Source: JAKAIY01 sp963809385 (GTDB lineage: Bacteria > Chloroflexota > Ktedonobacteria > Ktedonobacterales > JADMIN01). Taken from it: DNA of 64,000 nucleotides. The stretch lies in NCBI GenBank assembly GCA_963809385.1, contig CAWEJL010000006.1, positions 248,001 through 312,000 of the forward strand, in the 5' to 3' direction. The position numbers and the translations under genes are program-made. Of the stretch, positions 25,862-34,774 are shown one piece after another. The notes beneath the pieces are model-generated. The model made no database searches and had not been told where the DNA came from. It was given only the letters and a program-made list of their open reading frames with translations. How positions within the stretch are numbered: the stretch's first letter is position 1; each line of letters opens with the position of its first letter.

Positions 25862-26590
25862 TCAGCGCCCGATCAACAGCCAGGCGAAGAGCGCGGCCCA
25901 CGGCGCCCATACCCCCAGCGCCACCCCGCGCAGCGCGACGCTCCACCACGCGCGCGTCTCCAGCCGGGCGACGAGCGGCGGCAGCAGCGCGGCGGTCAGC
26001 CCCTCGAAGAGCATCACGTAGTAGGGCGTGTGGCCCAGGCCGGGCGCCGTCGCGTAGCGCCACCAGCCCGCGTGGTACGCCATCTCTTCGTAGAACGGGA
26101 TGTTGACCGCGCCCCACAGCCCCGTCAGGATGATCGCCGCCCAGCGTGGCGGGCATGGGGCCAGCGTCACCAGCCGCCACGCCAGATAGCCGATCAGCGA
26201 TAGCGTCACCATCCACGAGAGCGGCATATAGAGTGGCGACGCCCAGATCACCGGCTCGTTGGGTGGGTAGATCAGCGAGCGCGCGACAATCTGGCCGGAA
26301 AAGTCGGTGAAGAGCTCCAGGACGCCCACCACCAGCCCGAAGAGCAGCAGCCGCGCCACCAGCGGACGCCACGCCCGCCGCGCCGCGATAGCCACCAGCG
26401 CCGCCGCCGTCAGCGCCACTGTCCCTACCGCTGTCAGCCAGCCAGCCGCCAGCGCCGCCGCCACGAGATGCAGCGCGACCATCAGCGCCAGCGCGCCAAG
26501 CATGGCGGCGTCCAGCGCGGTGAAGCGCCGCGCCGTGATGTCGGGCTGCGCCGCCGCGTCCCGCGTGGCGGACTCCCGCGCGCTGGTCAT
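25862..26590 (-). CDS. Seven-helix integral membrane protein
   Basis: The 242 residues contain about seven hydrophobic helices with conserved-looking loops PLYMPLSWMVTLSLIGYLAW, NIPFYEEMAYHAGWWRYATA and GHTPYYVMLFEGLTAALLPP. The acidic and His residues in these loops (FYEEMAYHAGWW; GHTPYY) recall lipid-modifying or DUF6989-type membrane proteins, but I am not sure. Its start overlaps the stop of the next gene upstream (ATGA), so the two are translated together. Confidence 0.6.
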   Translation of the reverse strand: MTSARESATRDAAAQPDITARRFTALDAAMLGALALMVALHLVAAALAAGWLTAVGTVALTAAALVAIAARRAWRPLVARLLLFGLVVGVLELFTDFSGQIVARSLIYPPNEPVIWASPLYMPLSWMVTLSLIGYLAWRLVTLAPCPPRWAAIILTGLWGAVNIPFYEEMAYHAGWWRYATAPGLGHTPYYVMLFEGLTAALLPPLVARLETRAWWSVALRGVALGVWAPWAALFAWLLIGR

Positions 26591-26985
26591 GGCCGCTTCT
26601 CCTGGGTGGCGGCGCGCGTCAGGCGCAGCGAGAGCGGCGCGCCAATCAGGCGCAGGGCCAGGCGGACGGGTGGCGGCGCCCAGCGCTGGGCCGGATCCCT
26701 GATGACGCGCGGGTCGGTGAGGTGGAGCAGGCGCCCGCGCGTGAGCAAGTCGCAGCCGCCCGCCGCCAGGACGTTGCGGACCCAGTCGGCGCCATCGCCG
26801 TAGGTTAGCGCGATGCGGTAGCCGTCACCATCGCGGAAGGTGAGGATGGGGGTGCGATACGTCTTGCCTGACCGCCGCCCAGTATGGATGAGCATCGAGA
26901 AACCTGGCGCCTGTCCTGCGAACACTCCCGCCACGCGATTCGTGACGCGCCGGTTGAAGCGCGCGAGGCCCGCTGAGAGCGTCAT
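26587..26985 (-). CDS. F420/deazaflavin-dependent nitroreductase-family protein
   Basis: This 132-residue Ddn-family member reads APGFSMLIHTGRRSGKTYRT, PILTFRDGDGYRIALTYGDG and ADWVRNVLAAGGCDLLTRGR, the pattern of the longer-loop branch that often acts near membranes. The ATG at 26985 follows ATGGAGGACGAG. It is translationally coupled to the membrane protein gene downstream by a four-base overlap, which suggests they act on the same membrane substrate. Confidence 0.87.
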   Translation of the reverse strand: MTLSAGLARFNRRVTNRVAGVFAGQAPGFSMLIHTGRRSGKTYRTPILTFRDGDGYRIALTYGDGADWVRNVLAAGGCDLLTRGRLLHLTDPRVIRDPAQRWAPPPVRLALRLIGAPLSLRLTRAATQEKRP

Positions 26986-27059
26986 CTCGTCCTCCATCCA
27001 CTCGCAACCCACTACACACAGTATCGCTCTGTAGCGTACCATGCGGAAGTGAACAGGCG

Positions 27060-27120
27060 GGGCCTCACCCGGCCCTTTGGCCACCCTCTCCTCTGCGGAG
27101 GAGAGGGCCTGGGGCGAGTT
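27060..27120. repeat. Dispersed repeat R3
   Basis: GGGGCCTCACCCGGCCCTTT followed by CCACCCTCTCCTCTGCGGAG and GAGAGGGCCTGGGGCGAG is the longer R3 form, in the gap between two divergent genes. Confidence 0.65.
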
Positions 27121-27288
27121 GGGTGGCGAAAGGCGAACAGCGCTTGCCATCCATGAGCAACGTCGCACGGCGCGCCCCGTAGTCAGACGGAGCTTGGTGA
27201 GGCGCGCCCGCCGCGAAGGAGGAGCGCATATGAGCAATCAGAAAGGCGCGCCCGCGCCAGCCCCACGCCGGCGCCGCACCCGCTCTCG

Positions 27289-28107
27289 GTGGCGATGGAG
27301 ACGAACCGGCGGCACTTCGCTGACCCCACACGTGAAGGGCGCAGGCTCTTCTCAGAGTTGCTGGGGACGTTTCTGCTGGTGCTCGTGGCCGCTGGGGGCG
27401 GGGTCATCAATGCGGTCAGTAATGGCGCGATCAGCCGGACGGCGGCGGTGACGGCGCCGGGCTTGATGGTGCTGGCGGTCATCCTCTTCATGGGCGCGAT
27501 TTCCGGCGCGCACCTCAATCCCGCCGTGAGCATCGCGTTCGCCGCACGCGGCGATTTCCCCTGGTCGCGCGTGCCCGGCTACATCGTGGCGCAACTGGCG
27601 GGCGCGGCGCTGGCGAGCCTGTTCCTGGCGGTGATGTTTGGTAAGGTGGGGATGCTCGGCGCCACCGAGCCGGGGCCGGGCATCAGCGACTGGCAGGCGC
27701 TGATGATGGAGTTCGTGCTGACGGCGGCGCTGGTGAGCGTCATTCTGGGCACGGCGTCGGGCGCGCAGAACCTGGGGCCGATCTCGGCGTTCGGCGTCGG
27801 CGCGTACATCATCCTTGCCGGGATGTGGGCCAGCCCGATCAGCGGGGCTTCGATGAATCCGGCGCGCTCGTTTGGCCCCGACCTGGTTCTCTGGGACTTC
27901 TCCCACTTCTGGGTCTACATCGTCGGCCCCATCGCGGGCGGACTGCTGGCCGTCGGCATCGCCTGGATCCTGCGCGGTCGCGGCGGCGACCTCTCCGCCA
28001 TCCTCGCCGCCCAGGGCCGGCTGGATATCCCCCAGGACCCGCACGGGACGCCGGGCGGCGAGGGGAGGCGCAGCCTTAATGATCCGGGCATGGTGGCGGA
28101 AGAATAG
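27289..28107 (+). CDS. MIP-family channel (aquaporin/glycerol facilitator)
   Basis: The channel has six helices and both NPA half-helices: GAHLNPAVSIAF and GASMNPARSFGPD. The aromatic/arginine filter (Arg after the second NPA) fits a water channel or mixed solute channel. The C-terminal 40 residues are cytoplasmic. The in-frame start is a GTG at 27289 or ATG at 27295. A much better ribosome site (GAAGGAGGAGCGCAT) stands before an ATG at 27231 whose frame (MSNQKGAPAPAPRRRRTRSR) breaks within 60 bases of the channel. The true N-terminus may therefore include that segment with an indel between. Confidence 0.87.
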   Translation: MAMETNRRHFADPTREGRRLFSELLGTFLLVLVAAGGGVINAVSNGAISRTAAVTAPGLMVLAVILFMGAISGAHLNPAVSIAFAARGDFPWSRVPGYIVAQLAGAALASLFLAVMFGKVGMLGATEPGPGISDWQALMMEFVLTAALVSVILGTASGAQNLGPISAFGVGAYIILAGMWASPISGASMNPARSFGPDLVLWDFSHFWVYIVGPIAGGLLAVGIAWILRGRGGDLSAILAAQGRLDIPQDPHGTPGGEGRRSLNDPGMVAEE

Positions 28108-28524
28108 CCTGGCGGGCGCAAAGGCCGCATGCGCGGGCTGAGACGCGGAAGGTAAGAGTCTGGTCTGCGCCAGGCTTCGCGGTGGCCCGCAGGTCGAACG
28201 TAGGTGCGACTTTAGCCACACCGGCCCAGGGCTTGTGTATTGTTGCGAGACGCGGCCTGGCGGCTCAAGCCGTGGCTAAGGGCCTAACGGCCACGAAGCC
28301 CGTCTGCGCGGGCTGGGACGTGGGTGGTAGATCGGAATGATGGGACAATTCACAAGCCCTGGCCATCAGCCTGCTTTGGCTAGCCATACAGGCCTTCTTT
28401 CCATATAGTCTCCATATAGTCTACGAGAAGGCCTGGCACCCATGAGGAGGCGATATTCCACCTCACCGGATGCGGGCCTCGACGTTTCCGCGCGCTCCAC
28501 GTGTCTCTGGAGGGCGCCCTATGA
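28108..28524. other. Intergenic stretch with decayed R2 arms
   Basis: GCATGCGCGGGCTGAGACGC near 28130 and CCACGAAGCCCGTCTGCGCG at 28290 with GGGCTGGGACGTGGGTGG are degenerate R2 arms. CCATATAGTCT occurs twice in a row near 28399-28420 in an AT-rich patch that may hold the promoter of the next gene. No gene is seen. Confidence 0.5.
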
Positions 28525-29805
28525 TTGGGACAATCCGTGACGCTCCGACTGGCTCTGGGCCTCATCATCTTCATCGCCACCCTCGCCCTGATCGTCATAC
28601 GTCCGCATGGCGTCACTGAAGCCACCGCCGCGCTCGGCGGCGCGGCCATCTTGCTGCTCGGCGGCTTTATCGGGCCAGTCGAGGCGCTGGGAACGCTGGG
28701 GAGCCAGTGGAATGTCTACGGCTTCTTCCTGGGCTTGATGACCATCTCCGCGCTCGCTGACCACGCCGGGGTCTTCGAGGCGGTGACCCAGCTTGCCGCG
28801 CGCTGGGCGGCTGGGAGCGCGCTGCGGCTGTATATCGGCGTCTTCCTGGTGGGTGTCGTGATCACCGCCTTTCTCTCCAACGACGCCACCGCGCTGATCC
28901 TGACACCCGTCGTCTACGCGCTCGTCACCCGGCTGCGGCTCCCAGCGCTGCCTTTCATGTTCGCCTGCACCTTCATCGCGGACACCGCATCCTTCTTACT
29001 GCCGGTGAGTAATCCAATCAACATCCTCGTGCTCGACGCCTTCGGCGGTGGCCTGGGCGCATTCCTGCGCTTCCTGCTGCTGCCTGCGCTCGTCTGCATC
29101 GTATGCAACATCGCCGTATTCGTCTGGCTCTTCCGGCGCGATCTGCGCCTGAGCTACGATCCGGGCGCCATCGAAGCCACAGCGCGCCCCAGGCAGTTCC
29201 GGTTCACGCTCGTGGGACTTGGGCTGATTGCGCTGGGCTATGTCGTCGCCTCGGCGGCGCAGGTCCCCCTGTCGCTGGTCGCGCTTGGCGGCGCCGCGCT
29301 GCTGCTGGCTGGCGCGGCGTGGTATCGTCAGCTTGAATGGAGCCGCGTGAGCCGCGAGATCTCATGGTCGCTCTTCGGCTTCATCACGGGGATGTTCATC
29401 GTTGTGCGCGCGATGGAGAATCTCGGACTGACCAGGGCGTTCGGCCAGGGGCTGGTGCGGCTGGGGGGCGGAAGCGCCCTCGGCTCGGTGCTGCTGACGA
29501 CCTTCGGCACAGCGCTCGGCGCCAATCTCATCAACAACGTCCCGATGGCGCTGGTCATGATCTCGACGCTGCAAACCGTCCACATCGCCGCCAGCGCGCA
29601 TCAGGCGCTCGTGTATAGCGTGATCCTGGGCGCGGACCTCGGGCCAAACCTGACAACGGTCGGGTCACTGGCGACGATGCTCTGGCTCTTGATTCTGCGC
29701 CGCAAAGGGCTTGATGTCTCAACACTCGACTATATCAAACTGGGGCTGACGGTCGTGCCGGTCATGCTCGCCGTGGGGGCGCTCTTGATCTGGCTCCGCC
29801 TGTAA
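28525..29805 (+). CDS. ArsB/SLC13-like membrane permease
   Basis: This 426-residue permease has about eleven helices and the ion-transporter hairpins SNDATALILTPVVYAL and LGANLINNVPMALVMISTLQ, with DTASFLLPVSNPINILVL between. This is the arsenical pump / CitMHS arrangement. ArsB exports arsenite or antimonite; related proteins carry organic anions. No arsR, arsC or arsA lies next to it, so arsenic specificity is not shown; an ArsA-type ATPase lies 17 kb away at 46.5 kb. The start is a TTG at 28525 after GGAGGG, or a GTG at 28537. Confidence 0.85.
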   Translation: MGQSVTLRLALGLIIFIATLALIVIRPHGVTEATAALGGAAILLLGGFIGPVEALGTLGSQWNVYGFFLGLMTISALADHAGVFEAVTQLAARWAAGSALRLYIGVFLVGVVITAFLSNDATALILTPVVYALVTRLRLPALPFMFACTFIADTASFLLPVSNPINILVLDAFGGGLGAFLRFLLLPALVCIVCNIAVFVWLFRRDLRLSYDPGAIEATARPRQFRFTLVGLGLIALGYVVASAAQVPLSLVALGGAALLLAGAAWYRQLEWSRVSREISWSLFGFITGMFIVVRAMENLGLTRAFGQGLVRLGGGSALGSVLLTTFGTALGANLINNVPMALVMISTLQTVHIAASAHQALVYSVILGADLGPNLTTVGSLATMLWLLILRRKGLDVSTLDYIKLGLTVVPVMLAVGALLIWLRL

Positions 29806-29883
29806 GGGAGCGCGCATCGTCCGTGAGGAGCCGCCGCGCGCCACGAGCGCCGGACGCGCTCGGCGGGATAAGGAGACGACAGG

Positions 29884-30354
29884 ATGCGGATCGTCTGTTC
29901 CATCGGGCTACGGACAGGGCCTGAGCTGGTGCGGCATACGCTCGCGGTGACGGCGGGCGCGCGGCCCGAGCTGATCCTGCTGCACGTCATTGATATGGGG
30001 CCACACAGAGACCTCGCGCAACTCTCCGGCCCGCTGCGCTTCGGTCCACGCGGCGGCGAGCCACGCCACGGCGCGGCGATAGACGCCGCGGAAGAAGCCG
30101 CCGGGCGCGCGGCGCTCGATGAGGCGCTGGCGGTGGCCCGCGCGGCGGGCGTCAGCGCGACGGCGCGTGTTGAGCGCGGCAAGCCGGAGCAGGTGATCGT
30201 GACGGTCGCGCGTGATACGCAGGCTACGCTGGTGGCGCTGCATGCCCGCGAGCGCGCTGAGGGACACCCGTTCGTGGGGCCGGCCTCCGTTGGCCACGTC
30301 GCCCGCTTTGTGCTCGACCACGCCCCTTGCGATGTGCTGCTGCTGCGAGGCTGA
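29884..30354 (+). CDS. Universal stress protein (UspA family)
   Basis: These 156 residues form one Usp domain: MRIVCSIGLRTGPELVRHTL, PELILLHVIDMG, a helix with LDEALAVARAAGVSATARVE and the end VGHVARFVLDHAPCDVLLLR. The ATP-binding G2xG9xGS motif is only partly kept (GPASVGHVARFVL), so nucleotide binding is uncertain. It follows the permease by 78 bases with GATAAGGAGACG upstream, so the two may share a transcript. Confidence 0.83.
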   Translation: MRIVCSIGLRTGPELVRHTLAVTAGARPELILLHVIDMGPHRDLAQLSGPLRFGPRGGEPRHGAAIDAAEEAAGRAALDEALAVARAAGVSATARVERGKPEQVIVTVARDTQATLVALHARERAEGHPFVGPASVGHVARFVLDHAPCDVLLLRG

Positions 30355-30365
30355 GAGGCGCGCGC

Positions 30366-30545
30366 GGACCTCACCCCCGGCCCCTCTCCTGGGAGGAGAG
30401 GGGAGCGCCGCCGAGCGTGACTGGTGGGGGGTAGCGGTGTTCGCCCTTCGCCACCACCTCGCCCCGGGTCTCCCCCTGAGAGGGGAAGGCTACGCCAGAG
30501 GCCGGATGGGGTCGCGGCGGGGCCATTCCGCCCCATCTCTCCCCT
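30366..30545. repeat. Two R3 repeats in series
   Basis: GACCTCACCCCCGGCCCCTC...GGAGGAGAGGGGAGCG is followed 60 bases on by CTCGCCCCGGGTCTCCCCCT GAGAGGGGAAGGC, in the convergent gap between the usp gene and the GH3 gene, where both could terminate. Confidence 0.65.
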
Positions 30546-30560
30546 ACGCCAGCGCGGGAA

Positions 30561-31784
30561 TCATGGCAGCGTCAGCAGGCCCAGGCGCACCTTCAGGAGA
30601 ATAATGCGATGGAGCGCCTCATGCAGCCGCGCCTGCGAGATGCGCCCGGACTGTACGGCCTGCGTCATCGCCGCGACCACCACCGCCAGACGGTCCTGCT
30701 CGATGGGCGCCTCGATCAGGTCATCTCCGGCGAGGAACGCCCGCACGCAGGCCTCGGCGATGCCCTGCGCCGGGTCGCTGTAGCCCTGTCCCCGCATGTA
30801 CGTGATGATGCCCTGCGCGTCCATCGCGTCGGTGACAACGACGCCCTGATAGCCAAGCTGGCCGCGCAACACCTGCTGCACCAGTATGCTCGACAGCGAG
30901 GCGGGCGCCTGCGCGTCGTAGGCTGGAACGATGACGGCGGTCACCATGATCATGCCCGGCTTGTGGGAGAGCAGCGCCCGGAATGAGGCGAAATCAATGG
31001 CGTTGAGCTGGGCCTTGGTATGGTTCACCGCTGGCAGCGTGAAGTCGGGGTTGCCGGTGGATGCGCCAAGGCCAGGCCAGTGTTTCAGCGTCCCGGCGAC
31101 ACCGTTCTGTTGCAGGCCGTCGAGGAAGGCGCCGGCGTAGGTGGTGACCTGATCGGGCGTTGTCCCGAATGTGCGGCTCTGATCAATGCCGCCGCCCTGA
31201 TAGACATCGGCCAGCGGGGCGAAGTCGAGGTTGAGGCCGATCTGGCGCATGCGCTGGGCGTCGGTCCGCGCCTGGGTGTAGGCCTGCTGAGGGTCGCCGG
31301 TCGCGGTGAGCTGCTGTGGCGAAGGGGTCGGGCCGTAATAGAAGGACAGGCGGTCCACTTCGCCACCCTCTTCGTCGGTCGCCAGGAGCAGCGGCGTATC
31401 GGCGTGGGATTTGAGGTCGCTCACGAGCTGCTTCATGCCCGCGAGCGTCGCGGGCTGCAGCGGACCGCCGCCGTAATTGGGGAAGATGATCGCGCTGCCC
31501 AAATGCCACTGGGTCAAAGCCTGGTCGAGGTTGGCGTTGTAGCCGTTGGCGTAGACCGCCAGCATCAGCGTCTGCCCGATCTGTTGGGCGGGCGTGAGCG
31601 TGGCGATGTAGGCGTCTACGCGCTGGTCAAGGCTCAACGCTGGCGTACTGGTCGCGGTAGAGGTCCCAGAGGGGGTGGCGGCAATCTGTCCCGTCGTCTT
31701 CCCGCTCGCGCAGCCCGCCAGGACGATCAGCAGCGACAACACCCAGAGCGCTGCGACGCGCGGGCCGTGAAAGCTCCTTGCCAT
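30561..31784 (-). CDS. GH3 beta-N-acetylhexosaminidase-like lipoprotein
   Basis: The 407-residue protein starts with a lipoprotein signal (VAALWVLSLLIVLAGC, Cys 25), so it is anchored outside the membrane. The GH3 fold shows MLAVYANGYNANLDQALTQW, LLLATDEEGGEVDRL, GTLKHWPGLGAS (the KHWPG motif) and VVVTDAMDAQGI with the catalytic Asp. This is the NagZ branch, which removes GlcNAc from glycans such as cell-wall muropeptides. The normal His-Asp dyad loop appears altered (FTLPAVNHTKAQ). AGAGAGGACAGAGC precedes the ATG. Transcribed alone. Confidence 0.88.
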   Translation of the reverse strand: MARSFHGPRVAALWVLSLLIVLAGCASGKTTGQIAATPSGTSTATSTPALSLDQRVDAYIATLTPAQQIGQTLMLAVYANGYNANLDQALTQWHLGSAIIFPNYGGGPLQPATLAGMKQLVSDLKSHADTPLLLATDEEGGEVDRLSFYYGPTPSPQQLTATGDPQQAYTQARTDAQRMRQIGLNLDFAPLADVYQGGGIDQSRTFGTTPDQVTTYAGAFLDGLQQNGVAGTLKHWPGLGASTGNPDFTLPAVNHTKAQLNAIDFASFRALLSHKPGMIMVTAVIVPAYDAQAPASLSSILVQQVLRGQLGYQGVVVTDAMDAQGIITYMRGQGYSDPAQGIAEACVRAFLAGDDLIEAPIEQDRLAVVVAAMTQAVQSGRISQARLHEALHRIILLKVRLGLLTLP

Positions 31785-31870
31785 GCTCTGTCCTCTCTTG
31801 CCACGTGGGGCATACGGCAAGGCTATCATACGGTTAGCCCACTGGCAAGGCGCGCTCCCTGGCGCGATTC

Positions 31871-32016
31871 ATGCTAAAATGGTGGCGCGACGGACATCCA
31901 AGGAGGTGACGGCATGCATGGCGGAGAACACGTTCCCCTACTGGGAATCCTCAGTTCGCGCCCAAATATACCTCATCGTGCGCATCCTTTGGCTTCAATG
32001 CGCGCCGTCTAGCTGA
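31871..32016 (+). pseudogene. DNA methyltransferase 5' relic, copy 1
   Basis: ATGCTAAAATGGTGGCGCGA, then CGGACATCCAAGGAGG and an ATG reading MAENTFPYWESS, matches almost base for base a stretch at 34775 that leads into a methyltransferase-like start. After about 12 codons the likeness stops and the frame ends at 32016. The shared part covers a likely promoter, a ribosome site and the first codons. Confidence 0.5.
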
Positions 32017-32041
32017 GCCTAGGGAGAGGTGACGGCTGATT

Positions 32042-32800
32042 ATGCACGACGTGGACCATCCAGGGACGTCGGGAGATAGCGATGCGACTGGCGGAGCACC
32101 TTCCCTTCCAGAGCCACACACGCGAGAATCGTCCTATAGTCGGGACCGGATCATCGCTTTAAGTGATGGGGTATTCGCCATCGCCATCACCCTGCTTGTG
32201 CTCGATATCGTGCCGCACATCGCCACCTCGGTGACAGGCCCTCAGTTCGCGCATGAATTGCTGGATATGGCGCCGGAGCTCGTGGCGTACTTCCTCAGCT
32301 TCCTCGTCATCGGCCGGTTCTGGGATTCCCACCGGATCTATTTTCGCTCCATTTACCTGGCAGACTCACGCGTCTCGTGGATCAACCTGTTGATCTTACT
32401 CTGGATCTCGCTCATCCCCGCCACGGCGGCGCTCTTGGGATCCCACTGGCAGGAGCCAGCCGCGCTGGCCCTCTACGCGCTCAACCTGCTGTTTGCGACC
32501 ATATCGTTCTGGCTGCTGTGGGGGTATGTATCCTCTGCCAGGTATGTGCGAGAAGAGGCGCTGCCCGCGACGGCTCGACGCAAGGTCGATCGATATGCTG
32601 GAGTAAGCTCGATCGGCTACGTCCTCGCCATTCCAGCCGCGTTCCTGAGTCCACCTGTCGCCCTCACACTGCTCTTCCTGACTACAGCGTTGGCCCGGGC
32701 CATTGCTCGTCGTGTCGTCACTCCGAGCTCGCCACCACAGAGCGGCGCGGCATCGGCGCTTCACGGTTCAGATGCGCGCCCGGTAGATGACGACGCGTGA
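32042..32800 (+). CDS. TMEM175/DUF1211-family potassium channel
   Basis: These 252 residues carry the family's first-helix signature RIIALSDGVFAIAITLLVLD near residue 37 and the six-helix layout of prokaryotic TMEM175 channels (LVAYFLSFLVIGRFWDSHRI; LLILLWISLIPATAALLGSH). Such channels pass K+ through a pore lined by the first helix. The first 30 residues and last 35 are polar and probably disordered. GGGAGAGGTGAC lies upstream of the ATG. Single gene. Confidence 0.88.
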   Translation: MHDVDHPGTSGDSDATGGAPSLPEPHTRESSYSRDRIIALSDGVFAIAITLLVLDIVPHIATSVTGPQFAHELLDMAPELVAYFLSFLVIGRFWDSHRIYFRSIYLADSRVSWINLLILLWISLIPATAALLGSHWQEPAALALYALNLLFATISFWLLWGYVSSARYVREEALPATARRKVDRYAGVSSIGYVLAIPAAFLSPPVALTLLFLTTALARAIARRVVTPSSPPQSGAASALHGSDARPVDDDA

Positions 32801-33010
32801 GACGAGGGGTGAACGGATCGTCTTGTGCGCGCTGGTCGCAGGTCACACTGCCGATCCAAACGAGGTGACGCTGAGGGCGAGGTCCGAACAGCGACGCCGT
32901 CTGCGAGACGCAATGGACCACGACACGGCAGCGAACCTGCCAGGTGTATTTGGGGGCATGGATCTCTTCTCAGCTTCGTGGTCCAGAGCCTAGCTCATGC
33001 CCCCATAGCG

Positions 33011-33063
33011 CCAAACGCCAATTACGTCTGGATGACCACATCCAGACGTAATTAGGCGTTTGG
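33011..33063. terminator. Long perfect hairpin at the DUF1269 gene end
   Basis: Bases 33011-33034 and 33039-33063 are complementary over 24 pairs with a four-base ACCA loop and one bulged A. The stem includes the stop codon of the gene on the minus strand. No T-run follows, so it may be a transcript-end stabiliser, a bidirectional terminator or a small mobile palindrome rather than a classical terminator. Confidence 0.55.
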
Positions 33064-33602
33064 ACTGGCTCCCGTCGTCTCAGTACCCCAACTCGACGGG
33101 AGCTCATTGACCATCTGATCGAAGTCTTTGTCGAACTCTGCGGAGTCAACCGGGGCCTGGCACTCATACTGCTGAACGGCATGGGTCACTGCCTGCTGCA
33201 GTTTCTGCTGCAACCGTGATTCGCCCAGCACGACCAGCGCTGCGGTGTTGGCATTCAGCATGGCGCCGATCTGCTTCATGTCGTCACACGCGACATCCCC
33301 TTCGCCAGGTGCCCACCCACGGCCCCTGCCGCCGCTCCGGCCGCCGCCCCAGCGAGAATCGAGGGTGGGAAGACCAGGCCGACGAGCCCGCCGATGGCGG
33401 CGCCAGTCCAGCCGCCGTGCTGCGTCGGCTTCTCGCGCTTGCTGACGTGCACCTTGCCGGCGGCGTCCTTATTGATGATGGCGGCGTCGTAGGTGGCGAT
33501 CACGCCATTCTTGTACAAGACTTTGGCCGCCTCGTAGTCGGTTTCGGCGTCATTGATACTATTGTAGGTCGCTACATCCAGGAACACGGGCTTGTCAGAC
33601 AT
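33052..33602 (-). pseudogene. DUF1269-type membrane protein split by a 2-base slip
   Basis: MSDKPVFLDVATYNSINDAE, EKPTQHGGWTGAAIGGLVGL and FPPSILAGAAAGAAAGAVGG are the first two thirds of a DUF1269-type protein. Its frame ends RVTT-stop at 33276. The next frame reads MKQIGAMLNANTAALVVLGE and gives the last third. Removing one GT from GTGT near 33287 joins SR to DDMKQIGAML as in intact relatives. The slip also makes an ATGA overlap, so the second part might still be translated. The Gly-rich helix pair suggests membrane insertion. Function unknown. Confidence 0.65.
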
Positions 33603-33859
33603 GGTCTCTGGTCCTTTCCAACGTCCCGACCCTCCATGAATCTGAACCCACGTGTCCGCTTGAGGTCAAGGAAGCGCGCTCGACCGAGCGAGAGAAAACG
33701 TCCACGCAACCGAAGCGCAGCGCTGTCCTAACTGTCGTAGGAAACATTTGCACCGAGATGTACAGCCTATGGGGACATCAATCGAGCGTATGCGGCCAGA
33801 CTCCTGACCGCGCGCCAGACGAATGGCGTGGTGGGGTTGAGGAGCGTGGCGCCGTCACA

Positions 33860-34440
33860 TTAGTGTGGCGGCGATTGTGGCGGCGATTGTGGCGGCGATT
33901 GTGGCGGCGATTGTGGCGGCGATTGTGGCGGCGATTGTGGCGGCGATTGTGGCGTCACGCCCAACGACTGAGCAAGGCTGGTCAGCATCGCCTCGTCCGC
34001 GCTAGCCTCGTGACCACCGATGCCGAAGATACCGCCCTTCTGCCCTGCCCGCGCCGTGACCTCGGCGATGTTATACAGGTAGTAGCGGAACCCTTGAACC
34101 TCGCCGGGGAAACACGCGCCACGACCGCCACCGCGTCCAGCACACCCTGAAGCGCCTGCGCGCGCGTTTGCTCGGCTGTTAGCTTCTTGCTATTCGTCAC
34201 CAGGTCGGGCTGAGGAGGCGCGGCGCCGTTCTTCGTGTCCTCGGTCAACGCATTCGTGAGCGCGTTGCGCGCAGTTTGGGGTGGATCGTTGGTCATGGCT
34301 TTGAGGACGCCTTTCGACTCCTCATAGATTTCAACAGAATTCGGACGGTCGCCACTGATGGCGACGTAGAGGCCCGCCAGAATGGGCGCTTGCTGTATCG
34401 TCGCCCACTGGCTCGCCGTGTAGTTGTCGCGTATGGACAT
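33860..34440 (-). pseudogene. Helical hypothetical protein with PPQS repeat tail, frameshifted
   Basis: It starts MSIRDNYTASQWATIQQAPI and runs to VVARVSPARFKG. A shift near 34100 leads into FRYYLYNIAEVTARAGQKGG, then IFGIGGHEASADEAMLTSLA and a tail of seven PPQS units ending at TAA 33860. I recall an unnamed bacterial family with the same W...P, FLY.IA and GIGG...S..E order. Function unknown. The repeat tail arises from a 12-base tandem repeat and may vary between strains. The gene points toward the DUF1269 gene on the same strand. Confidence 0.6.
33865..33954. repeat. 12-base tandem repeat, seven full units
   Basis: GTGGCGGCGATT is repeated seven times without change, plus a half unit. On the minus strand it encodes Ser-Pro-Pro-Gln units at the end of the gene above. 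Being a multiple of three, copy-number change would not shift the frame. Confidence 0.9.
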
Positions 34441-34774
34441 CAGTCACACCTTTCTGGGCGCCAGCCTCACAGGCGCGCACCCTCTAACGGTCTCTCACAA
34501 GCATCAGGCGCAAGCCATGTGCCATGCGCGCTCAACTGGTGGGATTAGGGCGCTCGTGGCGCGTAGCGTCACGGATTGGGGCTCATCGTCCTCATAGTCT
34601 GGGCCATCCGGAAGCATGGATGGGCGCTAACCGCGAACCGCGAGGTATGCCCGTCCTGTTGGCGCGAGGGCGCTAGAACGGCTGCGACCTATAGGGCGAA
34701 CGGAGCCATTGCGGGCGGCTCCCGCGCCTTCGCGCCTCGCGTCGCTCCATCGCCGCTCCATCGCCGCTCCATAG
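34441..34774. other. Intergenic stretch without a recognisable gene
   Basis: Reading the frames gives LIVLIVWAIRKHGWAL near 34580, which may be the relic of a membrane helix, but nothing more. CGCTCCATCGC units are repeated in tandem at about 34743-34770, just before the methyltransferase relic. Confidence 0.4.

Noticed and set aside
28525..29805. Arsenic-resistance operon
   Set aside because: The permease has no arsR, arsC or arsA next to it, and the ArsA-type ATPase is 17 kb away, so no operon can be claimed.
33865..33954. Possible CRISPR array
   Set aside because: Units are 12 bases, contiguous and without spacers, and they code a protein tail.
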